Assembly (NCBI RefSeq): GCF_019226825.1
Contig: NZ_CP076643.1
Span: 2,666,001-2,730,000 of the forward strand
Reading direction: 5' to 3'
Source of the DNA: Vibrio ostreae
GTDB lineage: Bacteria > Pseudomonadota > Gammaproteobacteria > Enterobacterales > Vibrionaceae
Length of the DNA stretch: 64,000 nucleotides
Under the pieces are notes generated by a model. It worked only from the letters and a program-made list of their open reading frames with translations. It had not been told where the DNA came from and searched no databases. Of the stretch, positions 12,469 through 24,721 are shown piece after piece. Within the stretch, counting starts at the first letter, position 1; each line of letters begins with the position of its first letter. A program made the position numbers and the translations under genes.

Positions 12469-12544
12469 TGGTGGGCGATACCGGGTTCGAACCAGTGACC
12501 CCCTGCTTGTAAGGCAGGTGCTCTCCCAACTGAGCTAATCGCCC
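12469..12544 (-). tRNA. tRNA-Val (UAC)
   Basis: 76-nt spacer tRNA with anticodon TAC and encoded CCA; the last of three tRNAs between 16S and 23S. Confidence 0.96.
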
Positions 12545-12571
12545 ATCTTATTTTAATTCCCATGGAAGGAA

Positions 12572-12647
12572 TGGTGGGTCGTGCAGGATTCGAACCTGCG
12601 ACCAATTGATTAAAAGTCAACTGCTCTACCAACTGAGCTAACGACCC
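12572..12647 (-). tRNA. tRNA-Lys (UUU)
   Basis: 76-nt spacer tRNA with anticodon TTT in TTGACTTTTAATCAA and encoded CCA; the middle of the three spacer tRNAs. Confidence 0.96.
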
Positions 12648-12667
12648 CTTTTTATTTCACAAGGAAA

Positions 12668-12743
12668 TGGTATCCCGTAGGGGAGTCGAACCCCTGTTAC
12701 CGCCGTGAAAGGGCGGTGTCCTAGGCCTCTAGACGAACGGGAC
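12668..12743 (-). tRNA. tRNA-Glu (UUC)
   Basis: 76-nt spacer tRNA with anticodon TTC (CCCTTTCACGG) and encoded CCA; first after 16S. The Glu-Lys-Val set is a common Vibrio rrn spacer type. Confidence 0.96.
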
Positions 12744-12811
12744 ACTATGATACTCTTCTTTATCTAAACCGTATCAATCTGTGTGAACACTCATCGCAAT
12801 AATCATTCGTA

Positions 12812-14364
<1,553 letters not shown>

Positions 14365-14899
14365 AAGATTTTGTGGCTCAATGAATACTGACTTCAAATT
14401 ACCTTAGTAATTCAAAGCTATTATCATTCCAACAGAATGATAATGAATTGACTGTGCTCGATACCGAAGTATCAAATTGGTCACTCAGTTCATTGATACC
14501 TAAGTTGATTCTCTAGAATCATCTTCGATTATCATCAACGAGTGCCCACACAGATTGATAGGTTTATATTGTTAAAGAGCTTCTCTTCCGACTGCAGTGA
14601 CTGAGTCACCGTGGAAGAGGCGGCCATTTTAGCGAGATAAATTTTCGTGTCAAACACTTTTTAAATTTATTTTCGCAAGCTTTTCAGCTTTTAAAATGAA
14701 CCTGACTGACCGCTTGGTTTCTTTCGAAGCTTTGCCGTGTCAGCGAGGGGGCATTATAGAGATCGCGTTCACGTTGGCAAGGGCTTTTTGTCGTTTTTTT
14801 CGTTTTTTTTGTCGTTTGACGTTTTTTTACTCACAAAGGGCTATTTCTTACACTCTTTCACTTCTAAACTGGCCTTTACAGCCTAAATAAGGAGGCGTC
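14365..14899 (-). promoter_or_regulatory. rrn leader and promoter region
   Basis: These 535 bp hold no gene. On the minus strand lie promoter P1 (TTGCCA at 14775-14780, 16 bp, TATAAT at 14753-14758, discriminator GCCCCC), promoter P2 (TTGACA at 14648-14653, 16 bp, TAAAAT at 14626-14631) and boxA (14569-14580). T/A tracts upstream of P1 could act as an UP element. The 16-bp spacers and GC discriminators are typical of growth-rate-controlled rrn promoters. The plus-strand promoter of yrdA must also lie here; I could not assign it firmly. Confidence 0.85.
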
Positions 14900-15448
14900 A
14901 TGAGCGCAATTCGTAGTTATAAAGGAATCATTCCCCAATTGGGAGAGCGGGTTTATGTCGATAGCAGCGCCGTCATTGTCGGCGATATCACCTTAGGTGA
15001 CGACGCCAGTGTCTGGCCACTGGTCGCAGCACGCGGCGATGTTAACCATATACAGATCGGCGCCCGATCCAATATTCAGGACGGCAGCGTATTGCATGTG
15101 ACCCATAAAAACGCGGAGAACCCGGATGGCTATCCGCTTTTGATTGGTGATGATGTGACTGTCGGCCATAAAGTGATGCTGCACGGCTGCACCATAGGCG
15201 ACCGGGTACTGGTCGGCATGGGGGCGATTGTCTTAGACGGCGTGGTAGTAGAAAGCGATGTCATGATCGGGGCCGGTAGTCTGGTACCGCCAGGCAAAGT
15301 CTTACAAAGTGGCTATTTGTATGTCGGCAGCCCGGTTAAACAAGCCCGCGAACTGACCGACAAAGAGAAAGCCTTTTTAGTCAAATCTGCCCAAAACTAT
15401 GTGCAGAACAAAAATGACTATATGAATGAAGTCGAAGTCGTCAGCTGA
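14900..15448 (+). CDS. yrdA: Gamma-carbonic anhydrase-like protein YrdA
   Basis: A 182-residue left-handed beta-helix protein of hexapeptide repeats (VIVGDITLGDDASVW, IGDRVLVGMGAIV). His residues near 66, 90 and 95 correspond to the zinc ligands of the gamma-carbonic anhydrase family; the exact reaction in bacteria is not settled. An AAGGAGG site precedes the ATG. Its last codons lie in a perfect palindrome shared with the convergent yrdB, so the two proteins end in the same residues (EVVS). Confidence 0.92.
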   Translation: MSAIRSYKGIIPQLGERVYVDSSAVIVGDITLGDDASVWPLVAARGDVNHIQIGARSNIQDGSVLHVTHKNAENPDGYPLLIGDDVTVGHKVMLHGCTIGDRVLVGMGAIVLDGVVVESDVMIGAGSLVPPGKVLQSGYLYVGSPVKQARELTDKEKAFLVKSAQNYVQNKNDYMNEVEVVS

Positions 15449-15455
15449 CGACTTC
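15434..15455. repeat. 22-bp perfect palindrome carrying both stop codons of yrdA and yrdB
   Basis: The half-site GAAGTCGTCAG is followed directly by its reverse complement. On each strand it encodes Glu-Val-Val-Ser-stop. A short run of T after it on the plus strand suggests it may work as a weak terminator hairpin. Confidence 0.9.
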
Positions 15456-15707
15456 AATTTGTCCGTACTGATTGAAGGCTTCATCTTCAATCAGTGCCTC
15501 AGCACTCTCTTCAAGATCAAAGCGCAACTCGGCAAAAGTATCCAGCGCTTGCTGGCTATCCTCGACCACCCGGCCGCTTAAACGACTCAGTTCAGTTAAT
15601 GGCACCACACATTGGATCAGAGCACCGGACTGCTGAGCCGGAAAAACCACCGCCTGCAGCGCTTCATCCCAACTTTGTATATCAGGAAATAAAATTGACT
15701 GATTCAT
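15441..15707 (-). CDS. yrdB: YrdB (DUF1488 family) protein
   Basis: An 88-residue small acidic protein beginning MNQSILFPDIQSWDEALQ, similar to E. coli YrdB, which sits next to aroE there too. An open frame extends 44 codons upstream, but that part is aroE sequence in another frame; the ATG at 15707 is one base after the aroE stop, pointing to translational coupling. Function is unknown. Its 3' end overlaps yrdA by eight bases in convergent orientation. Confidence 0.82.
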   Translation of the reverse strand: MNQSILFPDIQSWDEALQAVVFPAQQSGALIQCVVPLTELSRLSGRVVEDSQQALDTFAELRFDLEESAEALIEDEAFNQYGQIEVVS

Positions 15708-15708
15708 T

Positions 15709-16539
15709 TTACGCTTCCAGGTTGTTACGTAACTCGCGCAGAATTTGCTTTGTTCCGGGACGTAAACCGCGCCATAACATAAAGCTCTCCGCCGCCTGAC
15801 CAACCAGCATACCCAGCCCGTCGTAAACATGAGCAGCACTGTTGTCCAGCGCCCATTGGTTAAAGACGGTCAGACCTTTGCCATACATCATGTCATACGC
15901 CACGCTGTGCGAACCGAAGATCGCACCACTGACCTCAGGCAGTTTGCCTTCCAGACTGGCCGAGGTGGAGTTGATGACCACATCGTAACCGCTGGCGACC
16001 TGATCCATCGCTACCGCCTGCACCCGCTCATCACCGGCAAAATTCGCCACCAGCTGCTCAGCTTTACTCAGCGTCCGGTTAGTCACAGTAATAGAACGAG
16101 GATTTTTATCCAGCAAAGGTTTGATCACCCCGCGTGCGGCACCACCGGCACCAATCAGTAAAATGTTGGCATCCTGCAGTACCACCTGATGCAGCATCAG
16201 ATCCTGAACCAGACCTTCACCATCGGTGTTGTCCCCGAGGATAATGCCGTCATCGAGCTTTTTCAGCGTATTGACCGCGCCCGCCAGACGGGCACGCTCA
16301 GTGAGCCGGGTGGCAAAGTGAAATGCCTCTTCTTTAAAAGGGACAGTCACATTACAGCCTTTACCGCCAGTGGCGAAAAACTGTGTGGCTGCCGTAACAA
16401 AACCATCGACCGGTGCAAGCTGCGCCGTGTACGTCATTGACTGGTTAGTCTGACGGGCAAACAGAGTGTGTATAAAAGGGGATTTGCTGTGCCCGATAGG
16501 GTTGCCGAACACTGCATAATGATCGTTTTGAAAAGCCAT
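15709..16539 (-). CDS. aroE: Shikimate dehydrogenase (NADP+)
   Basis: A 276-residue enzyme reducing 3-dehydroshikimate to shikimate in aromatic amino-acid synthesis. Substrate motif [10 protein letters not shown] is near residues 11-20, catalytic Lys in [10 protein letters not shown], substrate Asp in DNTDGEG, and NADP motif GAGGAARG. The start at 16539 matches family members; an ATG two codons upstream (16545) is also possible. Follows hemF after about 80 bp that contain a hairpin. Confidence 0.95.
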   Translation of the reverse strand: MAFQNDHYAVFGNPIGHSKSPFIHTLFARQTNQSMTYTAQLAPVDGFVTAATQFFATGGKGCNVTVPFKEEAFHFATRLTERARLAGAVNTLKKLDDGIILGDNTDGEGLVQDLMLHQVVLQDANILLIGAGGAARGVIKPLLDKNPRSITVTNRTLSKAEQLVANFAGDERVQAVAMDQVASGYDVVINSTSASLEGKLPEVSGAIFGSHSVAYDMMYGKGLTVFNQWALDNSAAHVYDGLGMLVGQAAESFMLWRGLRPGTKQILRELRNNLEA

Positions 16540-16574
16540 ATCCATGCCTGAAGTATTTTTGCCTGAATCCTGAA

Positions 16575-16602
16575 TAGAAAATAGGGTCGCTGATGCGACC
16601 CT
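16575..16602 (-). terminator. Hairpin between hemF and aroE
   Basis: On the minus strand an eight-base stem (AGGGTCGC/GCGACCCT) with an ATCA loop is followed by ATTTTC. The short T-run suggests partial termination within the operon. Confidence 0.5.
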
Positions 16603-16622
16603 ACCACCGACACGAAATTCTG

Positions 16623-17552
<930 letters not shown>

Positions 17553-18110
17553 TTAACCCTGTCTTAATACCTGAAGTGTTTTCGCGTCACGAATTTCGCT
17601 TGGCTTGTTACGTCCGCCGGTTTCACCGTGCAGAATCGCCACCAGCTTGTCGCCAAGTTGCTGCTCGACTTCTGCCGTCGTCATACATGGTGGCAGCCCG
17701 GACAAGTTAGCACTGGTTGATGTCAGCGGTTTACCATACGCCTGGCACAGCTGCTGCACCAGCGGATGATCGGTCACCCGTACCGCGATGGTATCGAACT
17801 GGCCGCTGACCCAGGATGAGACCCGCTCACTGGCCGGCATGATCCAGGTCACCGGACCAGGCCAGGTTGACTGAACCCGCTCCAGCTGTTCAGCGGTCAG
17901 CTGCGCTTCGTCAATATAAGGCAGCAGCTGCTGATAAGAAGCCGCAATCAGAATCAGACCTTTCTCCACCGGGCGCTGCTTAAGCTGCAGCAGTTTTTCA
18001 ATCGCCTGCGGGTTATCCGGATCGCAACCGACCCCGAATACACCTTCGGTCGGATAAGCAATCACTTCACCAGACTGCAATGCCTGCAGTGTATGTTCGA
18101 AATTATTCAC
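17553..18110 (-). CDS. tsaC: Threonylcarbamoyl-AMP synthase TsaC
   Basis: A 185-residue YrdC-fold enzyme making threonylcarbamoyl-AMP for the t6A37 modification of ANN-decoding tRNAs. The nucleotide pocket shows [13 protein letters not shown] near residues 19-31, KQRP in the 40s, and STSANLSG in the C-terminal half. It lacks the extra Sua5 domain. First gene of the operon leading to hemF and aroE; divergent from purE. Confidence 0.94.
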   Translation of the reverse strand: MNNFEHTLQALQSGEVIAYPTEGVFGVGCDPDNPQAIEKLLQLKQRPVEKGLILIAASYQQLLPYIDEAQLTAEQLERVQSTWPGPVTWIMPASERVSSWVSGQFDTIAVRVTDHPLVQQLCQAYGKPLTSTSANLSGLPPCMTTAEVEQQLGDKLVAILHGETGGRNKPSEIRDAKTLQVLRQG

Positions 18111-18251
18111 CTGAGATTCCTACTATTTAGCTGACTTGTACTTGCCAGGCTCTGTTGACCTGCTCTGTATTTGCCGCTTAGTGTACAAATTATCCGGCGT
18201 GACAGCTAAATCTAATTATTGCTAATTTAGCTGTCGAGAAACACCCCGTTG

Positions 18252-18289
18252 GCGCAAACGTTTGCTTGCGAGAAAAATCCTCGTATAAT
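18252..18289 (+). promoter_or_regulatory. purE promoter with PurR operator
   Basis: GCGCAAACGTTTGCTT (18252-18267) closely matches the PurR operator ACGCAAACGTTTGCNT. It covers a TTGCTT -35 (18262-18267), 16 bp before a perfect TATAAT -10 (18284-18289), so PurR with hypoxanthine or guanine should block purEK transcription. Confidence 0.85.
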
Positions 18290-18336
18290 GCGCCAACGAT
18301 CGCTCACCCAAATTAAAACGCTTGAAGGAGTTTGAG

Positions 18337-18822
18337 ATGAAAGTCGGCATTATCATGGGATCAAAATCGGATTGGCCAACCATGAAGCTAGCAGCAGAGA
18401 TGCTGGATCAGTTTGGTGTTCCTTACGAAACTAAAGTGGTTTCAGCGCACCGTACCCCTCAACTTCTGGCCGATTATGCCTCAAGCGCAAAAGAGCGTGG
18501 CCTGAAAGTCATTATTGCCGGCGCAGGCGGCGCGGCTCACCTGCCAGGTATGGCAGCAGCCTTTACCAGCCTGCCGGTCCTTGGCGTACCAGTACAGTCG
18601 CGTGCTCTGTCGGGCATCGATTCACTATACTCTATCGTACAAATGCCAAAAGGTGTTGCGGTAGGCACACTGGCCATCGGTGAAGCCGGTGCGGCGAACG
18701 CCGGTCTGCTGGCAGCGCAAATCCTCGGCACTCATGATGAAACCATCATGGCTAAGGTAGAAGCGTTCCGTGCCGCGCAAACCGAAACGGTTCTGGCTAA
18801 CCCGAATCCGGCTGAGGAGTAA
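18337..18822 (+). CDS. purE: N5-CAIR mutase (class I PurE)
   Basis: A 161-residue enzyme moving the carboxyl group of N5-CAIR to C4 in purine synthesis. Active-site motifs are GSKSDWPTM near residues 8-16 and SAHRTP near 41-46. The ATG at 18337 follows AAGGAG by six bases; an in-frame TTG at 18322 is less likely. purK begins four bases after the stop, so the two are coupled. Confidence 0.96.
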   Translation: MKVGIIMGSKSDWPTMKLAAEMLDQFGVPYETKVVSAHRTPQLLADYASSAKERGLKVIIAGAGGAAHLPGMAAAFTSLPVLGVPVQSRALSGIDSLYSIVQMPKGVAVGTLAIGEAGAANAGLLAAQILGTHDETIMAKVEAFRAAQTETVLANPNPAEE

Positions 18823-18826
18823 TCCT

Positions 18827-19963
18827 ATGCACGTTCTGGTATTAGGTTCCGGCCAGCTGGCGCGCATGATGTCGCTGGCAGGCGCGCCACTCAATATTGC
18901 CATTACCGCTTTTGATGTGACCAGCGGTAATGTGGTGCATCCGCTCACCCAGGCTGTGGTCGGTCACGGCCTGGAGCAGGCAATTGAACAAGCGGATGTG
19001 ATCACCGCAGAATTCGAACATATCCCGCATGACGTGCTGGCCGTATGCGAGCGCAGCGGGAAATTCCTGCCAAGCACACAAGCCATCAAAGCCGGTGGCG
19101 ATCGCCGGGTAGAAAAAGCCCTGCTGGATAATGCCGGTGTCCGTAACGCCAAATACGCGGTTATTAACAGCCGGGCCGATTTTGATGCCGCGATCGAAAA
19201 AATCGGTATTCCTATGGTACTGAAAAGTGCTCTGGGTGGTTACGATGGCAAAGGCCAGTGGCGTCTTAAGCAAGCGGCTGATGCCGATGCAATCTGGGCT
19301 GAAATGGCACAATGTATCGCTGCATCAGACAACCAGGCGATAGTCGCTGAGCAATTTGTCCCGTTTGACCGTGAGGTTTCCCTGGTAGGTGCGCGTGGCA
19401 GCAATGGCGAAATTGCGGTGTATCCGCTGGCCGAAAACGTCCATGTTAACGGCGTACTCAGCCTGTCGACCGCGATTGATGCGCCGCAGTTGCAAGAACA
19501 AGCGAAACAGATGTTCAGCGCGGTGGCCGACAGCCTGGATTACGTCGGCGTACTGGCACTGGAGTTCTTTGATGTGCAGGGCGAACTGCTGGTCAATGAA
19601 ATCGCACCACGTGTGCATAACTCTGGTCACTGGACCCAGCAGGGTGCAGAAACCTGTCAGTTTGAAAATCATCTGCGCGCGGTATGCGGCCTGCCTCTGG
19701 GCAGCACCAAGCTGATCCGTGAAACCGCCATGATCAACATCCTGGGTGAAGATACTCTGCCAACACAATTGCTGGCGATGGAAGGTTGCCATATTCACTG
19801 GTACGGCAAAGAAAAACGTCCGGGCCGCAAAATGGGCCATATCAACGTGACGGCCGACTACAGCGGTGAGCTGCAGCGCAAGCTGTGTGAACTGGCCGCA
19901 GTGCTCGACGCCGATGCCTTCCCTGCCGTGCAAGAAGTGGCGCGTCAGATTCAGCCACAATAA
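18827..19963 (+). CDS. purK: N5-carboxyaminoimidazole ribonucleotide synthase (PurK)
   Basis: A 378-residue ATP-grasp enzyme making N5-CAIR from AIR, ATP and bicarbonate, upstream of PurE in the pathway. It has an N-terminal Rossmann-like part ([13 protein letters not shown]), the ATP-grasp lid ([14 protein letters not shown]) near 150-165 and the Mg-binding region [14 protein letters not shown] near 262-275. The start at 18827, with GAGGAG upstream, fits the family; an earlier in-frame ATG is inside purE. Confidence 0.96.
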   Translation: MHVLVLGSGQLARMMSLAGAPLNIAITAFDVTSGNVVHPLTQAVVGHGLEQAIEQADVITAEFEHIPHDVLAVCERSGKFLPSTQAIKAGGDRRVEKALLDNAGVRNAKYAVINSRADFDAAIEKIGIPMVLKSALGGYDGKGQWRLKQAADADAIWAEMAQCIAASDNQAIVAEQFVPFDREVSLVGARGSNGEIAVYPLAENVHVNGVLSLSTAIDAPQLQEQAKQMFSAVADSLDYVGVLALEFFDVQGELLVNEIAPRVHNSGHWTQQGAETCQFENHLRAVCGLPLGSTKLIRETAMINILGEDTLPTQLLAMEGCHIHWYGKEKRPGRKMGHINVTADYSGELQRKLCELAAVLDADAFPAVQEVARQIQPQ

Positions 19964-19984
19964 TTACCGCTGAACCCAAACAGC

Positions 19985-20011
19985 AACGGCGCCCTGTGGC
20001 GCCGTTTTTTT
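19985..20011 (+). terminator. purEK terminator
   Basis: Stem AACGGCGCC / GGCGCCGTT with a short loop and a run of seven T's. Confidence 0.9.
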
Positions 20012-20028
20012 ATGGTGCGGATTGCGAG

Positions 20029-20616
20029 TTATTGTGCCGGTGACGAGTCACTGCTCTGCGTATGGCCGCATTTTCGGTCCGCACACTGATAACGGGTGCC
20101 GCTGGCGAGCTTCTTCTCGATCAGCAAGCCAAAACCACACGCTTCACACTGCCCGGCCACCGGTGGCTGGTTAACGGCAAACTTACACTTAGGGTAAGCA
20201 TCACAAGCAAAAAAGGTTTTACCAAATCGGGTTTTACGTTCAACCAGATGACCGGTTGCACACTCAGGACAAGCCAGAGCCTGCCGCTGCGGAGAGGCGT
20301 CTGCCGGCTGATCCGGCGATTCAATATGGTGACAAGCCGGGTAGTGACTGCAACCGATAAACATGCCGTAGCGTCCCTGGCGTAAAACCAGCTCATGCCC
20401 GCATTCCGGACAAGGCACACCGAGCTCTTTGATGATGTGACCATCGTTGTGATGAAGTGGTTTGATATAGTCGCAGACCGGATACTGGCTGCAGCCCATA
20501 AAAGGGCCGTGTTTGCCATGGCGCAGCGCAAGCGCCCCGCCACATTGAGGACAAGGTTCGTGATTCAGGGCCTGCTCATGGGCCGAGAACAACTGGTGAT
20601 CGATTTTACTGCTCAT
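20029..20616 (-). CDS. yrdD: Topoisomerase-type zinc-finger protein YrdD
   Basis: A 195-residue protein built of four zinc ribbons like those at the C-terminus of topoisomerase I: CPQC...C...C near 22-48, CPEC...C...C near 69-94, CPEC...C...C near 115-143, and CEAC...C...C near 156-183. No catalytic domain is present. A DNA-binding role is likely; the precise function is unknown. Neighbours smg and dprA match the E. coli yrdD-smg-dprA group. Confidence 0.88.
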   Translation of the reverse strand: MSSKIDHQLFSAHEQALNHEPCPQCGGALALRHGKHGPFMGCSQYPVCDYIKPLHHNDGHIIKELGVPCPECGHELVLRQGRYGMFIGCSHYPACHHIESPDQPADASPQRQALACPECATGHLVERKTRFGKTFFACDAYPKCKFAVNQPPVAGQCEACGFGLLIEKKLASGTRYQCADRKCGHTQSSDSSPAQ

Positions 20617-20656
20617 AACCGCGCTACAGTGGAAACTCTGATGGGTTCAGAGTGGA

Positions 20657-21133
20657 TTAATGCAGGATACCCTGCTCTTTGCTGTACAGCAGCTCTTCCA
20701 TTAGCGTATACGCATTCTCATTGCCCGGTACATTAAACAGCACCATGAGGATGATCCATTTAAGGTCGTCGAGCTCAAACTCATTGGTTTCCAGCCCCAT
20801 GACCCGATCAATCACCATCTCGCGCGTTTCAGGCGTCAGCACCTTAAGCTGCTCGAGAAACATCAGAAAACCGCGTGATTCACGATCGAGGCGTTCCATC
20901 TCCTGCGCAGCATAAATACGCACCGACGTTGGCGAACTGGTTGCGATTGCCGATTGCGCATCAGTCTGCTGCAACGCGGCCAGCTCTTCCAACCAGTGAA
21001 GGGCTTTATAGATGTCTTTCTGGTGAAATCCGGCCCGAACCAGTTCTTCTTCCAGTTCGTCTTGGTCCACTTGCAACTCTGCATCGCTATGGATATACGT
21101 TTCAAACAGATACATCAAAATATCCATCATCAT
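20657..21133 (-). CDS. smg: Smg family protein (DUF494)
   Basis: A 158-residue all-helical acidic protein with the family start [15 protein letters not shown] and the conserved end [14 protein letters not shown]. Biochemical function is unknown; it is kept next to dprA throughout gammaproteobacteria. Three Met codons at the start make the exact N-terminus uncertain by two residues. Follows dprA after two bases. Confidence 0.88.
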   Translation of the reverse strand: MMMDILMYLFETYIHSDAELQVDQDELEEELVRAGFHQKDIYKALHWLEELAALQQTDAQSAIATSSPTSVRIYAAQEMERLDRESRGFLMFLEQLKVLTPETREMVIDRVMGLETNEFELDDLKWIILMVLFNVPGNENAYTLMEELLYSKEQGILH

Positions 21134-21135
21134 AG

Positions 21136-22269
21136 CTAGCCCCTCCCCTTTCGAATATAGCCACCGGAAACTGCAACAACATGCCCTGAAAGCTCAAGCT
21201 CCAGGAGCTGCGTCATGACATCCTGGACAGGTATATGGGTCCTGCTTGCAAGAATATCAACTGGTGTAGCTTCTTCCCCTACGTTAGCTAACAGCTCGGG
21301 AAATGGCAATTGTTCTTGCTGATTTGGGTGAGAAAAAAGTTCAGACTGCACCGTTTGCTGCGACTTAAGTGACCAATCGAGCAAATTCGCGACTTCATCG
21401 AGGATCTGCCCGACATTCTGCACCAGACAAGCCCCCTGGCGAATCAACTGATTACTGCCGGTACTGTGCGCGTTGTGAATTGAACCGGGAATAACAAACA
21501 CATCGCGGTTCTGCTCACTGGCATAACGCGCGGTGATAAGGGAACCGCTTTTTTCCGCCGCTTCCACCACCAGCACCCCGAGCGACAAACCACTGATAAT
21601 CCGGTTGCGACGCGGAAAGTGTTCAGCCCGAGCCCGGGCAGAGGGCCGAAATTCGGAGACCAAGGCGCCTTGTTCAGCAATTCGCCCGGCCAGGCGACGA
21701 TGGCGGGCCGGATAAATATGCTCTAAACCGCAGCCCAGTACGGCCACGCTGTCGCCACCGGCATTCAATGCGCCGTCATGGGCATAGCCGTCAATCCCGA
21801 GCGCCAGGCCGCTGGTCACCACCAACCCCTGCTCGGCCAGTTGGGCACCGAACTGGGCCGCAATCTCCAGCCCGCTGCTGCTGGCATTACGGCTGCCGAC
21901 AATGGCGATCTGCGGTTGCAGCAGTACACCGGCATCACCTTCGACAAACAGCACCGGCGGCGCAGCCGAAATTTCACTGAGCAAAGGCGGATACGTGGCG
22001 CAACGGGCGGTGATAATCGCGCGCTGCGATGACTGTTCACGCCAGCGCAGGCACGCCTCCACATCCTTTGCGGCCTGAGTGCACAGATAAGCAAGCTGAC
22101 TGGCATTCAGGCCGGGACCACCCCCTCGTTTTTGAATATCACGCAGCTGAACACTGAGCGCATCACGCGCCGCCAGACGCTGCACGGCACGCAGACCAAA
22201 GCCGGGCACACAAGCAAAGGCCAGCCAGGCTTTGAACTCTTCCTCATTCCACTCTTCATGGTGACTCAT
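21136..22269 (-). CDS. dprA: DNA-processing protein DprA
   Basis: A 377-residue protein that loads RecA onto incoming single-stranded DNA during natural transformation. It has an N-terminal SAM-like part (residues 1-90), a central Rossmann-like domain with [22 protein letters not shown] and [12 protein letters not shown], and a C-terminal winged helix (about 310-377). Natural competence is well known in Vibrio. The start overlaps the end of the upstream gene by 14 bases. Confidence 0.94.
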   Translation of the reverse strand: MSHHEEWNEEEFKAWLAFACVPGFGLRAVQRLAARDALSVQLRDIQKRGGGPGLNASQLAYLCTQAAKDVEACLRWREQSSQRAIITARCATYPPLLSEISAAPPVLFVEGDAGVLLQPQIAIVGSRNASSSGLEIAAQFGAQLAEQGLVVTSGLALGIDGYAHDGALNAGGDSVAVLGCGLEHIYPARHRRLAGRIAEQGALVSEFRPSARARAEHFPRRNRIISGLSLGVLVVEAAEKSGSLITARYASEQNRDVFVIPGSIHNAHSTGSNQLIRQGACLVQNVGQILDEVANLLDWSLKSQQTVQSELFSHPNQQEQLPFPELLANVGEEATPVDILASRTHIPVQDVMTQLLELELSGHVVAVSGGYIRKGRG

Positions 22270-23038
22270 TCAACACACTCCCGCTCACTGCGTCGGTGTC
22301 GTCAGCCAGCGCACGCAGTACCACTTTATTATCAATCACCTGACTGCTGGCGGTTATCCGCGCCAGACTCAAGTGAGGGTACACCTGCTCAACCACCAGA
22401 CTGCCAACCGCTAAATCCGTCATCAGGGTGCCGGTGACAATGTCAGCGCCCGGCGCCGCGCGCTGAAACAGTGCAAAACGTTGACCGGCCACCAGCTTCT
22501 CCTCGGCACCTTTATCCAGCACCAGCCAGTCATTACGCACCGCGTAGTGCAAGCCTTGCGGGGTGCCGAGAACAGAGACTGCAGCCGGTTCGGCATGCTG
22601 GGTGGGAACGCGGATGTCCGCTCGCCTTGCGGCCGGCAAAGCGATATCTAGAGGGCGAATTTCCTGGCTCTGGCTGGTCACATGCAGCGTGCTGCGCGCG
22701 CCACCGCTGGCCGTCAGCGAGGCGCGAGCGACCAACCGCAGTGCCTGCATAGATTGCTGATGTGGCGAGAACAGAGCCAGCGGGCGGTAGATCCCCCAGC
22801 TTTGTTCGGTATGGGCTCCGCTGATGTATATCGGCTGCGGCTGCGTGAAATAAGCGCGCGTCCGCGAAGAACCCAGGACACGGCTGACCTTTGCTAACGC
22901 CATCTGGTCGAGCAGACGAATCTCAGGCAGAACCTGTCCGGACTCATTCAGCTCACGATCAGCGGCTGACGCGCCGTACAAGAAGCAATAACAGAGCAGG
23001 GCAAAAACAGAGCTAAAACGACACAGCAGTCTCAACAT
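22256..23038 (-). CDS. Secreted LysM-family relative lacking the LysM domain
   Basis: A 260-residue protein with a signal peptide (about 1-25). From about residue 40 it resembles the C-terminal part of Vibrio proteins found at this locus between def and dprA (VLGSSRTRAYF, IYISGAHTEQSWGIYRPLA, VLDKGAEEKLVAGQRFALFQ, GSLVVEQVYPHLSLARI). Those relatives, as I remember them, carry an N-terminal LysM peptidoglycan-binding module (YTVVKGDTLWDIS type); here it is absent and no room remains before the divergent def gene. Role unknown. Confidence 0.7.
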   Translation of the reverse strand: MLRLLCRFSSVFALLCYCFLYGASAADRELNESGQVLPEIRLLDQMALAKVSRVLGSSRTRAYFTQPQPIYISGAHTEQSWGIYRPLALFSPHQQSMQALRLVARASLTASGGARSTLHVTSQSQEIRPLDIALPAARRADIRVPTQHAEPAAVSVLGTPQGLHYAVRNDWLVLDKGAEEKLVAGQRFALFQRAAPGADIVTGTLMTDLAVGSLVVEQVYPHLSLARITASSQVIDNKVVLRALADDTDAVSGSVLNESP

Positions 23039-23176
23039 GAGCGTGTTTTCCGGAGCAGACTAGGGACCAGGATCTGGAGAAATCACGCAGGATGCTGTCA
23101 TTTAGGTCATAAAATGTCTAGAATTGAGCCAACAAGCGTTTAGCTGATTCGGCACAGTTCAATTTTTCGAGTGTAT

Positions 23177-23689
23177 ATGTCTGTATTACAAGTATTAACA
23201 TTCCCGGATGATCGTCTTCGCACCGTTGCCAAGCCGGTTGAGAAAGTCACCCCTGAGATTCAGAAAATCGTCGATGACATGATTGATACCATGTACGACG
23301 AGGAAGGTATCGGTCTGGCTGCGACTCAGGTCGATGTGCACCAGCGCATCGTCGTGATCGACATTTCTGACACCCGTGATCAGCCGATGGTGCTGATTAA
23401 CCCTGAAATTCTGGAAAAACGCGGTGAAGACGGCATTGAAGAAGGCTGTCTGTCTGTACCTGGCGCGCGCGCCCTGGTGCCACGCGCAGCGGAAGTGACG
23501 GTCAAAGCACTCAACCGTGATGGTGAAGAGTACACCTTTGAAGCGGACGACCTGCTGGCCATTTGTGTACAGCACGAGCTCGACCATCTGGAAGGTAAGT
23601 TGTTTGTCGACTACCTGTCGCCGCTCAAACGTAAGCGCATCAAAGAGAAGCTGGAAAAAATCAAACGCTTCAACGAGAAAAATCAATAA
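23177..23689 (+). CDS. def: Peptide deformylase
   Basis: A 170-residue metalloenzyme removing the formyl group from new proteins. All three motifs are present: [10 protein letters not shown] near 43-52, EEGCLSVPG near 88-96 (Cys ligand) and [10 protein letters not shown] near 132-141 (two His ligands and the catalytic Glu). ATG at 23177 was preferred over a GTG two codons earlier. Next to fmt, its functional partner. Confidence 0.97.
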   Translation: MSVLQVLTFPDDRLRTVAKPVEKVTPEIQKIVDDMIDTMYDEEGIGLAATQVDVHQRIVVIDISDTRDQPMVLINPEILEKRGEDGIEEGCLSVPGARALVPRAAEVTVKALNRDGEEYTFEADDLLAICVQHELDHLEGKLFVDYLSPLKRKRIKEKLEKIKRFNEKNQ

Positions 23690-23704
23690 TTTAGTGAGGT
23701 TACC

Positions 23705-24652
23705 TTGAGCCAATCATTACGTATTGTGTTTGCAGGTACTCCGGATTTCGCCGCCCGTCACCTGGCGGCGTTATTGTCTTCGGAGCACGAAGTCATCGCG
23801 GTGTACACTCAGCCGGATCGCCCGGCCGGACGCGGTAAAAAACTGACCGCAAGCCCGGTAAAAAATATCGCCCTTGAGCATAACATTCCGGTCTATCAGC
23901 CGGAAAACTTCAAATCGGATCAAGCCAAGCAGCAGTTAGCCGAGCTCAATGCCGATCTGATGGTGGTGGTCGCTTACGGCCTGCTGCTGCCAAAATCTGT
24001 GCTGGATACGCCAAAACTGGGCTGTATCAACGTGCACGGTTCCATCCTGCCACGCTGGCGTGGCGCAGCACCTATCCAGCGCTCGATCTGGGCCGGTGAC
24101 GCCGAAACCGGCGTGACCATCATGCAGATGGATGTCGGTCTGGATACCGGTGATATGCTGAAAATAGCCACCCTGCCGATTGATACGACCGATACCAGTG
24201 CTTCCATGTATGACAAACTGGCTGATCTTGGTCCGCAGGCTCTGATTGACTGCCTGGCCGACATCAAGGCCGGTCAGGCCGTACCCGTCAAACAAGATGA
24301 TGAGCTGGCTAACTACGCCAAGAAACTGAGCAAAGAAGAAGCTCGCATTAACTGGCAGGACAGCGCCGAGCATATCGAGCGCTGCGTACGTGCGTTCAAT
24401 CCATGGCCGATGAGCCACTTTGACGCCGCGGACAACGGCATCAAAGTATGGAAAAGTTGTGTTGCGGATCAAAGCACTGACCAGCCGGCCGGGACCATAA
24501 TTCAGGCGGATAAAACCGGTATCTATGTAGCAACCGGTACCGGTGTGCTGGTGTTGGAGCAACTGCAGATCCCGGGCAAAAAAGCCCTGCCGGTACAGGA
24601 CATTCTCAATGCCAGAGCCGACTGGTTCCAGGTTGGGACACAACTGAGCTAA
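23705..24652 (+). CDS. fmt: Methionyl-tRNA formyltransferase
   Basis: A 315-residue enzyme formylating initiator Met-tRNA with 10-formyl-THF. The N-terminal domain holds the catalytic set in [17 protein letters not shown] (Asn and His near 107-109) and GLDTGDML (Asp near 145), followed by the C-terminal OB fold. The start is TTG, with GTGAGG six bases upstream. Operon with def (15-bp gap) and rsmB. Confidence 0.96.
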   Translation: MSQSLRIVFAGTPDFAARHLAALLSSEHEVIAVYTQPDRPAGRGKKLTASPVKNIALEHNIPVYQPENFKSDQAKQQLAELNADLMVVVAYGLLLPKSVLDTPKLGCINVHGSILPRWRGAAPIQRSIWAGDAETGVTIMQMDVGLDTGDMLKIATLPIDTTDTSASMYDKLADLGPQALIDCLADIKAGQAVPVKQDDELANYAKKLSKEEARINWQDSAEHIERCVRAFNPWPMSHFDAADNGIKVWKSCVADQSTDQPAGTIIQADKTGIYVATGTGVLVLEQLQIPGKKALPVQDILNARADWFQVGTQLS

Positions 24653-24721
24653 TCTCTGTTTACCATCACAGTACATTAACCGGGGGCAGAGATGTCCCCA
24701 TTGAATTTTAAGGGTTTCACC

